Below are positions 1-10,367 of a DNA stretch of 64,000 bases, in pieces. The position numbers and the translations under genes are program-made. Source of the stretch: Pyrus communis (lineage: Eukaryota > Streptophyta > Magnoliopsida > Rosales > Rosaceae); the NCBI RefSeq assembly GCF_963583255.1, contig NC_084806.1, positions 21,804,317 to 21,868,316 on the forward strand, read 5' to 3'. Each line of letters starts with the position of its first letter. Within the stretch, counting starts at the first letter, position 1. Below the pieces are notes generated by a model. The model was not told the DNA's origin and made no database searches. It saw nothing but the letters and a program-made list of their open reading frames with translations.

Positions 1-2471
1 AGTTATTTTAGTACTTTAAGCTATTTTCGTGTGTTTGTAGGTCCAAAGGGCTAAAGGAGCAAAAAGATGCATTTTGGAGACTTTTGGAGCACTTTTGGGC
101 TAAGGACGGATAGCTTATGCTTGAAGCCAAAGTGTTGGACGAAATTGAAGACCTAATTGGAGCCTAAGTGTTGGAACCTTGTTCTCTTTAGTTTTAGGAC
201 ATTTAAACCTTTCCTAATCCCAATCATGCCATGCATAACACACATCCATTCTAACACATTGTCATTGCACATGCATTTCCTTCATTAGTTAACCCACATG
301 CACTTATCACTTATCATCACCACATATCATATCACTTATCACTTATCACTTAACATATCATCCACCTACTTCACCTACAACATCCACCGACTTCACCTAC
401 AACATCCACCTACTTCACCTACAACATCCACTTCACCTACAACATCCACCTACTTCACCTACAACATCCACCTACTTCACCTACAACATCCACTTCACCT
501 ACAACATCCACCTACTTCACCTACAAATGACATAGCCATATGTTCCCTCCACTACTCCTATAAATACCCTTGCATTCATTCATTCATGGACATCTCATTT
601 CATACACAACACACCACAAACACTTCCATTCCTTCTCTTTGCCGTGAGTTCCCTTGTAATCCAAACACCATTTTTCCATTTCCCTATTAATCCAAACACC
701 ACTCCCCAAACCATTCACACCATCAAACTATCCTTAGACCTTGTGCTACAACAACGAGGAAGAGAAGAGTGCCTAAACGTTCATACAATTCAAGTTTGAG
801 TTGTTGGAATGTTTAGGTGTTTCTTTGATTTCAATGTTTAAATTCAATTCTCTTTGTTTGTACGTATGAGGAATGGAAGAGAAGAGTGCCTAAACGTTCA
901 TACAATTCAAGTTTGAGTTGTTGGAATGTTTAGGTATTTCTTTGATTTCAAAGTTATAATAAACTAAACCCCCTTTAGCTAGGGGGTGATTCGAAATATA
1001 TGTTTATGCTTGCATTTTGATTTGATTAATTCTAATTGCGTTTCATAAGTTGTGGTTCAAATTGTTTAACCGTTTGATTGATAACTTATTTATGAATGTT
1101 TATTAAGAATGCGCGCTTAATTTTCATGCATCAATATGACGCTAGAATATAAGTGAGTTTCACCTAATAGTTACGAACTTATATTCACAAGTAGTGGAGG
1201 TTGCTTATAAACAATCGCGTTAAATAAATTCTTGGCATAAGTTTCATGCGTAGTCCATAGTAACGAATGCCTCGTCAACACTTAAAGTTTTCATGATGCT
1301 TAATGATCTTTGATTGTATCTTTATTGTGCTTTTCACGTAAAGGACTTTTGGAGAATGTTGTGAATTGCGTTGCGCTAACCCATCCAATTCATTAACTTA
1401 AGGAAAACTTGACGGTTAATTTAAGCGGACCTAATTGACCCGGGGCGTTGAGAATTAATGATTTGTTGAAATGCAATTGGAAATCGTTTTATTATGCAAG
1501 TGTAACATATGTGGAGATGAATCCCGTAGCTAACTTTCCATCCATTTGTTCTTTCTTTTCTTGTTTCTGTTTTCATGTTTAATTTAACTTGTTATTCAAT
1601 TATGTTAAACATGTGAAACTAATTTCTTTTTAGTTAAAGGCGAATTTGAAGCCATGGACATATGTTGGTTATGATTTGATTTACTCCAGTTATGAATTCA
1701 TGAACTTTAGATGTGGGTTACTTTTCTGTTTTGATTAAGAACTTGTTTATGTATGTGGGTTGAGGGTCGACACTTAATTTGCATGCCTAAGACTTGATGC
1801 TAGGATATAAGGGAATTTCACCTAATCGTTATGAACTTATATTCATGAGTAGTAAAAATCGCTAGTCACGATTGTGTTTAGTAAACCCTAGGCTGGATTA
1901 ACATGCGTATTCCATAGTTATGAATGCCTAGTCAATGTTTATGATTTCCGTTGAACTTAATGATCTTTGTTGAATGTCTCTATCATGCGTATTCCATGTG
2001 AGAGACTTTGATTAGGAATAATTTGGTTGTAATGCGTATCCCATTCAATCCAATGAATCTAGGGAAATCTGAAGGTTAATTTAAGCGGACCTAATTAACT
2101 TGGAGCATTGTCATTCATTGTTTGTTGAAGTCATAACTGGGAGTCAAATTATATGCTTATGTTCATGTGTGGATAAGGAACCCTCTAACTAGTTTTTCTT
2201 CATTCTATTCCATCAATTTCGTTTGTACAATCTGTTTTGTTTCCAAGTTTCTATTTTAGTTTAATTTCGTCCAAAACCAATCCCCCATTTATTTTAAAGT
2301 GTTAGATTAGTTAGAAATACATTTATTTTGTGTTTTTTACGTTTTTTTGAGTCAAATCCAAGTGATTAACAATCCCTCCTAATCCCCGGTCCAGAACGAT
2401 CCCTACTTATACATATACTACAATTTGACGAAAAGAGGGTTTAATTTGTGTGCGTATAAATACACGCATCA
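1..2471 (+). repeat. 5' LTR of element A (left-truncated, mosaic)
   Basis: Position 1 aligns with 7111 in the 3' LTR, so 63 bases are missing. The end is CGCATCA at 2465-2471. A TATA box (TATAAATA) lies at 559-566. With the missing bases it would be about 2534 bp, against 1910 bp for the 3' LTR. The extra length comes from a 117-bp duplication (around 772-934) and from a second, diverged copy of the R/U5 half: 970-1560 is followed by a related stretch at about 1632-2200 that looks more like the LTR of element C (for example 'gaagccatgga'). The two LTRs of A therefore do not match as a simple pair, which points to recombination or conversion between LTR families. Confidence 0.85.
298..532 (+). 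repeat. Low-complexity cactta/tatcac stretch plus 22-bp minisatellite in LTR U3
   Basis: A cacttatcac-type stretch leads into tandem units of about 22 bp built on 'catccacctacttcacctac', with shorter 16-bp variants. It sits just upstream of the LTR TATA box. The same block occurs in every A/D/E-type LTR (about 7534-7703, 33367-33541, 40313-40465, 42364-42537, 44437-44610, 46510-46683), and its unit number differs between copies. It gives a long spurious reading frame. Confidence 0.85.
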
Positions 2472-2474
2472 ATT

Positions 2475-3239
2475 ATGGAGTTCATGAAACAAATTCAAGA
2501 GCAAAGTGAACTCTCCAACTCAACTATTGAAAACTCGAAGGAAGATTTTGAAATCCATAATGCTATCACTTTGGGAAGTGCTATGGAGGTTGGAGCTGAC
2601 CTAAAAATGTCCAAACATAGCCTAGAAGTGGATGAAGAGCTGCTAATTGAGGAGGAGGAAGAAGACATGCACACGGCAAGGGTAGAACAACCCTTGCCGC
2701 AGCCCCCTAAGCCCTCTAAACCACCCACCACCAGTAAGGACGTCCCAATTCCATGTTATTCTGATGTTATTCCACCCAATGTCCCTTTTCCTAGCAGGTT
2801 TTTGATTCCCAACCAAGAAGAGAGTAAAAAGGACATCGTGGAAGCCTTCCCAAAGGTGCAAAATGCTATTCAAATTCTTGGTGCAACACAGCAAGTTTTA
2901 GATGGTGTTGAATTCTTCAAAGGACTTTGTACACCAAGAAGAATGATTCAAGAGAAGGTAGTGGCTGGAGAAGATGTAGAAGGCATCAAAGAGGACATAT
3001 TTGAAACCACAATTCCCAAGGAAGTTGGATTTTATGACACGGGACAAGTCATAACTTTCGAAGGGGTGTTTATTCTGGAGTTCATTTTGGAGCACACAGG
3101 TAAGCCGCCTCCCCGAATTTCAATTTTCTTTTATACTAATATGTTGTTAATGATCCAGGCACCCACTTTAGAATTTGAACCAATGCCGGTTCACTTCAAG
3201 TATCACCTTCCATTCAAGGACCAATTCCATGCCGTTTGA
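2475..3239 (+). pseudogene. Gag-linker remnant of element A (254 aa, N-terminally deleted)
   Basis: The frame matches residues 191-444 of the E protein (48174-49508) and has lost the earlier part together with the PBS. It is related to the stretch between the Gag zinc knuckle and RT of full elements: 'PSRFLIPNQEESKKDI' and 'FFKGLCTPRRM' resemble '[16 protein letters not shown]' and '[11 protein letters not shown]' of element C. It ends with a short piece of the protease-RT linker (QAPTLEFEPMPVHFKYHL) and then stops. No capsid, CCHC knuckle, protease or polymerase is present. The Met used is internal to the original frame, so this is a remnant rather than a designed start. Confidence 0.75.
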
Positions 3240-3248
3240 TTTTATTTA

Positions 3249-3251
<3 letters not shown>

Positions 3252-3294
<43 letters not shown>
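3252..3294 (+). repeat. Poly(A) tract, 43 bases, after the Gag remnant
   Basis: An uninterrupted run of A lies 12 bases after the remnant's stop codon and just before the antisense ORF. The equivalent runs are 24 bases in D (36020-36043, followed by aat repeats) and 21 bases in E (49521-49541). The position is fixed in all three elements and marks the seam between Gag-derived sequence and the antisense gene module. Confidence 0.9.
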
Positions 3295-3295
<1 letters not shown>

Positions 3296-3314
3296 ATGGC
3301 AGAATGATGGAGCT

Positions 3315-3995
3315 TCACAAAGGGCGTTTACTTGAAGCCCCACTACTGGGCAAAACTCTAGAAGCAGGAGGCATAGATGCGGAAGGCATCGGAGCAGAAG
3401 GCATCGGGGCGGAAGGTATCGGAGCGGGAGGCATCAAAGAAGAGGCCTCAATACTTGGCCAAACGCTGGATGAGCCCGGAAAAATGTGCCTCTGGAAGTA
3501 AGCCGCAAGCCTTTGACGGTCAGTTTGACGGTCACTTTGCATCCGACCATTGGATTCTTGTAGCTCATCAAGCTTCCTCTTCATACCCGTCGAATAGTTG
3601 TTGGCAAGCACGTGCAAACTTCTATTCTCGTACTTAAGCAGTTTGATCTCCTGCTTGAGACTTTCCACCTCTGCCATCAAAGATTCCACCTGACGGGAGC
3701 GGGCAAGCAGGCGTTGGCCCATGTTGGACACAGAACTCGCACACTGAACACTAAGTGCGAGGGATTCTTGAACGGCCAACTCATCGGACCGTCCTGACAG
3801 CAGCCTACTATCTTTTGGAGTAAGGAGGTTCCTAGCTACTATTGTAGCTGTTGTGGCGTCCTGCATCACAGAGTCTTCACCTGAAAGAGGACCGTTAGAA
3901 GATAAGAAAGAAGGGCGCCATACGTTACCTTGACGCGGCGCGGCCGTATCACTGCTGAGACTCAATTCTAAGCTAAGGTTCGATGGGTTTGCCAT
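3315..3995 (-). CDS. Antisense coiled-coil ORF of element A (226 aa)
   Basis: Intact frame from ATG at 3995 to a stop at 3315, opposite to the element's own transcription. The N-terminal half (about 1-95) is Ser/Leu/Ala rich. Residues about 98-150 form a strong predicted coiled coil (SRQVESLMAEVESLKQEIKL and what follows). The C-terminal end has 5-residue repeats of the type SAPMP/SASMP encoded by 15-bp DNA units. No known catalytic motif and no signal peptide or membrane segment is visible. The same protein is intact in D (225 aa) and E (231 aa); length differences come mainly from the repeats and a short indel. Additional antisense ORFs are known from some plant Ty3/gypsy elements, but I cannot assign a function. 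Upstream, on this strand, lie a TATA-like box and G-boxes. Confidence 0.7.
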   Translation of the reverse strand: MANPSNLSLELSLSSDTAAPRQGNVWRPSFLSSNGPLSGEDSVMQDATTATIVARNLLTPKDSRLLSGRSDELAVQESLALSVQCASSVSNMGQRLLARSRQVESLMAEVESLKQEIKLLKYENRSLHVLANNYSTGMKRKLDELQESNGRMQSDRQTDRQRLAAYFQRHIFPGSSSVWPSIEASSLMPPAPIPSAPMPSAPMPSASMPPASRVLPSSGASSKRPL

Positions 3996-4520
3996 TTTTC
4001 AAAAGTGTTCAAAGAGATGGGGTGGATGGAGTTAATTCTCAAAGGGCCGGAGTCGATTTTCAAGAATGGGAATTCTTCAGAGTGTGTTTGTTGTGGTGAT
4101 CGATAGCTCTATAAGAAGCCAAGGCGACGCGTCCACCAATTCGAAGAGCCGGATTTTCCGGCGTAATTTAGGCGACGCTCCCTCGGCTTTTCAGAAAACG
4201 CGTTCAACTTTGTCAAAAGATTTCTGACAAAGCTGAAAACACGTGGAGGCCATCATCGCATCTACACATCTTTAGCCGACAAGCGCAAAGTTCGGCGACG
4301 CTTTCTCTGCTTTTCAGAAGACGCGTGCAGCTTTGCCAAAAGGAGCCGCATCTGCACTACCACGTGTCGTTCAGAAAGCGAAGGGGCGTCGTTCAGAAAT
4401 CGAAGGGGCGCCTGCTCAGAAATCGAAGAGGCGTATTCAAAGATCGAAGAGGCGCCACTATTTCAAAGAGCCGGATTTGCGGGATCAAAACGTTTGTCGA
4501 CAAGGGTAAAAAGTACCACC
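3996..4520 (-). promoter_or_regulatory. Putative promoter of the antisense ORF (element A)
   Basis: Read on the minus strand, a TATA-like CTTATAG lies at 4109-4115, about 115 bases before the ATG. Two CACGTG G-boxes (4240-4245, 4361-4366) and repeated GCGACGC/ACGCGT motifs lie further upstream. A roughly 120-bp tandem pair shares 'cttttcagaa' followed by an acgcgt box (4171-4220 and 4292-4342), and four units like 'cagaaatcgaag' follow at about 4370-4455. The region is GC-rich compared with the rest of the element, as if captured from elsewhere. The same layout is kept in D and E. Promoter function is inference. Confidence 0.45.
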
Positions 4521-5200
4521 ACTTGATATTATCTCTATATATGTCGACCTTCGTCTTTTATGGCAGGGCAAACCTGAAGAAAATGCCCAACTCTCCCTCA
4601 CCTCTGAGGGCGCACTCCCAGCAAAGCCTTTCAAAATACTTAATTCTTTCTTCTTCCCCAAAGATGATACCAGATACCTGGAGTACATATGACCCAGGAG
4701 GAAACGGCGGATTGAAGCATGTGCTGATTCATTCACCGCTTCTTCAAAGCAAAGGTATCTCATATCATCAAGGTCAAAAGCAAAAGTATCTCATATCATG
4801 CTCTTTCCCTGTCTTTTTCTTTGTCCTTGTTCTTACTTGCATGGCAAAGTAAAAGAAGCAATCAGCCGGCACTTGGAGTCAGTCTTCCGATCTGGAGCCA
4901 ACTGCCTGGAATCTATTCCTGATTGCTTACCTAGCGTTGCTCTCGAGTAGTCATCTTCAACGGTTGTTACACTTCCAGAGAAGGGACCACTCCTGCAAAG
5001 ATTGAACAAAGAAACAGATAACAGGAGGAAGCTCAGACCTTCGGGGGAAACCAAAAGAACCATCCTGCTGCCCAATTCAAGAAGTAGCACAAAGGAAAAT
5101 CAACGATGGGCAGAAACCAGTTCAAGAGTAAGCCTGTGGAATCACAAAGATCAAAGCCTCAATGCAATCACCAAGGAGAAGAGGGAATTTACACTCCATA
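4521..5200. other. Captured-looking non-LTR segment of element A
   Basis: This stretch has a base composition unlike the AT-rich retrotransposon flanks and no counterpart in full element C or in G. It recurs in D (about 37276-37955) and E (about 50783-51462) with very few changes. A 175-residue sense frame (4325-4852) runs through its start but has no ATG, only GTG, and I do not accept it as a gene. It could be a piece of a host transcript carried with the antisense module. No function recognised. Confidence 0.5.
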
Positions 5201-6232
5201 ACCAGATTTGCGTCCCTAAACTCTTCTCTTTGTTAATTACATTATGCCATGTTTAATATGTTTAGTTGCTTTTTGTGTGTTTACTTATGTTTTGTGTGAA
5301 TCTATGCTTAAAACATTGAGGACAATGTTTGATTTAAGTGTGGGGGGGTAACTAAAGTGTTTTGATGCAAATTCGTAGGTTTTATCCACCATAACTTCTA
5401 ATGTTGTTCCTTGCTGTTTTAAGGTGTTTTTAAGTTGTTTTAGAGTGTTTTAGTGTGTTTTGTTTTATAATTCGAAAATCCCATAAAAATTTGAAAAATT
5501 GTTTTGAAAAACCCAAAAAGAGTTGTTTTAAAAGTCGTTTTTGTGTGTTTGTGTCTTAGGGTACCTTCCAACACAATGATAAGGATTTGGTTTATAATTG
5601 CATGACGGTTAGAAAGAGTTATAAACATAGAGAAAAGTTTGATTTACTCTTGGTATATGCTTGGTTATGGTTATAATGTATGACTTCACATGCAATCATA
5701 AAAGAAAAATTCGTTTTTGTAACATGCTTGAAGGAAGAAACTCAAACAAACGCTACATCCCTGTGAGACTCGAGCCATTACTTTCTTTGGAGAGTTATTT
5801 TCTGTGATTCTTTATTTTCTAAAGTTGTTGCATGATCTCATTATTCCTTGCTTGGTTGCTACTTAGAATGCAATTGTATCATGATAGAACTAAATGCTAG
5901 AACTCATGCCCATTTCATTCAAAGCATGTTATTGATTTGCATAACACATATTCAAGAAGAAGTTGTGTAGTGACCACCACCATAGCCAAATAGCCTTACT
6001 TCCCATACTTCGTATATGTTGTAAGTTTTAACCCCGTTGAGCTTTGTTTAGCCTTTATTCTTTGTTTACCCACATTTTCCTCACCTAGCCTAGTTTAGGA
6101 CAATCCTCACCCTTGTTCTTAAAAGATAGTGAGCATGACTTAATTGAATTCCTTTTGAGTTACATTATGAAAGAAAATAAGTGTGGGGGAGAGAATGTTT
6201 AAGTGTTTATGTTTTGAGATTCAAAAGAAAAG

Positions 6233-6269
<37 letters not shown>

Positions 6270-7047
6270 GAAAGAAAGAAAGAAAAAAGAGCTTAAAAAA
6301 AAAAAAATGAAAGAATAAGTGATTGAAGAAAGGTTCCAAAACACCAATTCTGGGCGTAAATTGTCTAAATTCTCCCTTTTTGTTCAAAAGTTGAGTTTTC
6401 ATTCAAAAGTGAATTCTAAGTTGATTCAAATGCTTTGCTCACTATTTCTTTAAAAACCTTTGTTTTCCATATCCCTTCTTTGTTATCCACATACCCCAAG
6501 CCCCGTTACAACCCTTGACTTCTATCTTGAGTGTTGTGTATTTCAATTTGTGGAGTTTGAACTTGGTATGAGCATATGGTATCACTGGTCCTCGCGTCTA
6601 AGTAGTAGCATTCCATTCATGAGATCATATCTAAACATGCTTATTAACTCCAGAAATTGCTTCCTTTGAAATACATATATGTGAGTGTTCGTTTTTATGA
6701 TTACATCAATCTTCTCACATATACCTAGTGTAGGGTGTGTAGTCAGAAAATCTGTGTGAAAAACGAGAGTACATCTAGTAAGAAATTGAGGGAATTCTCT
6801 AAAGGCATGTTACTACATTTGAAATGTGTTTTAATTGCTTAATTGTGAACTAATATGTGGTGACTATGATTAAGAATGTACTTAAGTGTAAAGATGGCTC
6901 AAATCTGTGAGAATAATGATTTTTAACTTGTCATGTGCATTGGAAGTCCCTGATACGATTGTTGGAAGGTGTAGGTTGTGTTTTGTTCTTTTTGTTTTGT
7001 TTTTCTGTTTTGCTCGAGGACTAGCAAAAGCTAAGTGTGGGGGTATT
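5201..7047 (+). other. 3' non-coding region and polypurine tract of element A
   Basis: No gene. It contains a perfect 8-bp hairpin (AAACATTG-AGGA-CAATGTTT, 5311-5330) followed by 'gatttaagtgtggggg', a second 'aagtgtgggggag' at about 6179, an A/AG-rich tract (6229-6307), and the true polypurine tract 'aagtgtgggggtatt' at 7033-7047, directly before the 3' LTR. The target site used by element F in the sister element E is intact here (gtata, 5653-5657). Confidence 0.75.
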
Positions 7048-8957
7048 TGATAGAAGCATATTTATGCGACTTAAATGGCTTGTTCTCGTACATTTACGTT
7101 ATGTTTCTTTAGTTATTTTAGTACTTTAAGCTATTTTCGTGTGTTTGTAGGTCCAAAGGGCTAAAGGAGCAAAAAGATGCATTTTGGAGACTTTTGGAGC
7201 ACTTTTGGGCTAAGGACGGATAGCTTATGCTTGAAGCCAAAGTGTTGGACGAAATTGAAGACCTAATTGGAGCCAAAGTGTTGGAACCTTGTTCTCTTTA
7301 GTTTTAGGACATTTAAACCTTTCCTAATCCCAATCATGCCATGCATAACACACATCCATTCTAACACATTGTCATTGCACATGCATTTCCTTCATTAGTT
7401 AACCCACATGCACTTATCACTTATCATCACCACATATCATATCACTTAATCACTTATCACTTATCATCACCACTTAACCACTTATCATATCATAACCACA
7501 TATCATATCACTTATCACTTATCACTTAACATAACATCCACCTACTTCACCTACAACATCCACCTACTTCACCTACAACATCCACTTCACCTACAACATC
7601 CACCTACTTCACCTACAACATCCACCTACTTCACCTACAACATCCACTTCACCTACAACATCCACCTACTTCACCTACAACATCCACCTACTTCACCTAC
7701 AAATGACATAGCCATATGTTCCCTCCACTACTCCTATAAATACCCTTGCATTCATTCATTCAATTCACATCTCATTTTCATACACAACACATTACAAACA
7801 CATTCTCCCTTCCCTAGCCGTGAGCTTCCCATCTCTCCCCTTATAATCCAAACACCATTTTTCCATTCCACACTTCCATCCCCCAAACCAATTATCCCTA
7901 GACCTTATGCTACAATAAAGAGGAAGAGAAGAGGGCCTAAACGTTCATACAATTCAAGTTTGAGTTGTTGGAATGTTTAGGCGTTTCTTTGATTTCAATG
8001 TTTAATTTCAATTCTCTTTGTTTTGTATGAGGAACTAAACCCCCCTTTAGCTTGGGGGTGATTCGAAATTATGTTTATGTTTGTAATATGATTTGATTAC
8101 TTTTAATTACGTTTCATAAATTGTGAATTCAATTTGTTTAACTGTTTGATTGATAACCTATTTATGTATGTTTATTAAGAATGAACGCTTAATTTTCATG
8201 CATGAATTTGACGCTAGAATATAAGTGAGTTTCACGTAATAGTTATGAACTTATATTCACAAGTAGTGGAGGTTGCTTATAAACAATCGCGTTAAACAAA
8301 TTCTTGGCATAAGTTTCATGCAATCATAGTAACGAATGCCTCGTCAACACTTATAGTTTTCATGATGCTTAATGATTCTTGCTTGTATCTCTATTATGCA
8401 ATTCATGTAGGGAACTTGTGAGGAATGCTTTGGGTTGTCGTATGCAATCATCCAATTCATTAACTTAAGGAAAACTTGACGGTTCATTTAAGCGGACCTA
8501 ATTAACCCGGGGTGTTGAGAATTCATGGTTTATTGAAATACAATTAGAAATCATTTTATTATGCAAGTGTAACATGTATGGAGATGAACCCCTTAGCTAG
8601 CCTTCATTCCATTTATTCCATCATCCATATTCACATTTACATTTTGCTTAGTTTATTAACTTGTTTTGTTATTTCAATTTTCGTCAAATCAAAACTCTTC
8701 CCCCCTTTTTCCTTATTGTTCAATTTAGTTTATGTTTTAAAGCATTTTGAGTCTTTGGTTTGTCTTAGTGATTTAAAGTTTAGTTTTGCATTCTTTGAGT
8801 CTAGTATAGTGTTTTAAACTTTATTTTACGTTTTTGAGTCAGTTTCCAAGAGATTTGCAATCCCTCCTAATCCCCGGTCCAGAACGATCCCTACTTATAC
8901 TTATACTACAATTGTCAAAAAGAGGGTTTAATTTGTGTGCGTATAATTCTCGCATCA
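7048..8957 (+). repeat. 3' LTR of element A
   Basis: Starts TGATAGAAGCATA right after the polypurine tract and ends CGCATCA. TATA box at 7735-7742 and the 22-bp minisatellite at about 7534-7703. It has a single copy of the 'cctaaacgttc' hairpin region, where the 5' LTR has two. It is followed directly by an unrelated LTR interior (element B), which fixes the boundary. Confidence 0.9.
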
Positions 8958-10343
8958 CCTATATATATATGTTTTACCACCTTGCCGCAAGGAGAACCCT
9001 GAACACAACTCAGAAATTCGTCAAAATATATTCAGCCCCCTTGCCGCAGCCTTCCACCACCAATCTGCCATATTTTCACACTTTGCCGCAACCCCCATGT
9101 CCCCTAAACACTACCATATCATTCCTTACCCACTCATCCATCTAAATAACCCCTAGAACCTGTCCTAGTTCTTGTGCCGCAGACAAGAGGAGGAGAAAAA
9201 GCTAGGGACGTTCATGCCATTCTATTGAGGATTGTTGGAACGTTTTAGGTGTTGTCTTTCTGTTGAATCCCATGTTTAATTTTGATATTCTTTGTGTTGT
9301 GAGTATGAGGAACTAAACCCCCTTGGTTAGGGGGGAATTCGAAACCATGTACATGCTTGCAATATGATTTGATTACATTCAGTTGTTATTTCATAAGTTG
9401 TGGATTCAATTCGTTCATCTATTTGATTGATAACTTATTTGTGTATGTTGATTGAGAGTGCACGCTTAGTTTTCATGCATGAATATGATGCTAGATTATG
9501 AGGGAGTTTCACCTAATAGTTACAATCTTATAATCACAAGTAGTGAAGGTCGCTTGAAAACGATCGCGTTGAATGAATTCTTAGCATAAGTTTCATGCAA
9601 TTCATAGTAACGAATGCTTCGTCAATGCTTATGTTTTTCATAGAACTTAATGATTCTTGCTTGTATCTCTATTATGCAATTCATGTAGGGAACTTGTAGG
9701 GAATGTTTTAGGTTGTTGTATGCAATCATCCAACTTAATAACTTGTGGAAAAACTGAGGGTTAATTAGTGCAATTCATGGTTAATCTGGGGTGTTGAGTA
9801 TTTATAATTTATTGGAAGAACAACTGAAAATCGTTTTGTTTGCAAGTGTGACATGTGTGGAGAAGAACCTCCTAACTAGCCTTTTATCCAACCTTTTTAT
9901 CCAAAAACATTCTACAATCTGTTTAGTTTAAAGTTTCTGTTTTATGTTGAATTTTCGTCCAAAACAAATCCCCCTTTAATTTGAAGTCTTAGATTAGTTA
10001 GAAAGTGTTTTGATTTGTGTTTCTAAGTATTTAGATTCAAGTTTTCACCCAATTTCGTCCAAATTAGTGTAGGTGCTCAAAACTGCCCAGAAAGTGGTTT
10101 TTAGGCAGTTTTGAGTCTTCTAGTTGCTGTTTTGGGTTTTAGGTTTGTTTAAGTGTTTTAACTTTTAGTTTTGCATTCTTTGAGTCGAGTTTAGTGTTTT
10201 AAACTTTGTTTTTGAGTTTTTAAGTCAGTTACCAAGTGTTTAGCAATCCCTCCTAATCCCCGGTCTAGAACGATCCCTACTTGCATCTTTATTACAATTG
10301 TCACAAGAGGGTTTTAATTTGTGTGCTTAATTATTTCGCATCA
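8958..10343 (+). repeat. Remaining 3' part of the 5' LTR of element B
   Basis: Related to the LTR of G from its TATA box onward (cctatatatata, then 'cagaaattcgtc', repeated 'cttgccgca' motifs, the 'ctaaaccccc' hairpin and the closing 'ctaatccccggtc' block). It ends CGCATCA just before a PBS. Its upstream half lies left of element A, outside the window. It carries the CTCAAAACTGCC/GGCAGTTTTGAG hairpin (10076-10115). A inserted precisely in its TATA box. Confidence 0.8.
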
Positions 10344-10349
10344 AATTTT

Positions 10350-10367
10350 TGGCGCCGTTGCTGGGGA
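10350..10367 (+). promoter_or_regulatory. Primer-binding site of element B (tRNA-Asp type)
   Basis: TGGCGCCGTTGCTGGGGA follows the LTR end after a short spacer. It matches the tRNA-Asp-type PBS seen in C (TGGCGCCGTTGCCGGGGA) except for one base. A GGGATTAGCAA..TTGCTAATCCC hairpin follows. Confidence 0.85.

Larger units (their letters stand above)
1..8957 (+). mobile_element. Element A: non-autonomous Athila-type LTR retrotransposon
   Basis: LTR (1-2471, first 63 bases outside the window), internal region 2472-7047, and LTR (7048-8957). The 3' LTR starts TGATAG right after a polypurine tract and ends CGCATCA. The internal part has a Gag-linker remnant, an antisense coiled-coil ORF and a long non-coding 3' part, but no capsid, protease, RT or integrase. 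The PBS is missing: the 5' LTR end is joined directly to the equivalent of E position 48741. The five bases after the element (cctat, 8958-8962) would be the right target duplication; the left one is outside the window. Its internal region is nearly identical to that of element E. It could only move with enzymes from another element and, lacking a PBS, this copy is probably dead. Confidence 0.9.

Noticed and set aside
358..530. CRISPR-like regular repeats
   Set aside because: Units are contiguous without unique spacers, in a plant LTR; it is a minisatellite.
298..690. 130-residue frame rich in H, T, S, Y and P
   Set aside because: It is the reading of the minisatellite and low-complexity U3 and runs over the TATA box of the LTR; its unit number varies between LTR copies.
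3252..3294. Poly(A) as the tail of a LINE/SINE or processed pseudogene
   Set aside because: No flanking duplication or LINE/SINE body found; the A run lies at the seam in the sense orientation and the neighbouring gene points the other way.
3315..3995. Antisense ORF as an env-like protein
   Set aside because: It has no signal peptide or membrane segment and is on the opposite strand; a coiled coil alone does not support an envelope role.
4325..4852. 175-residue sense frame in A, also 37080-37607 and 50587-51114
   Set aside because: It starts with GTG, has no known motif, and between A and D I count about as many replacement as silent changes (about 4 and 4). Conservation is explained by recent duplication.
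10350..10367. tRNA-Asp-like sequence
   Set aside because: Only 18 bases match the tRNA 3' end; these are primer-binding sites, not tRNA genes.
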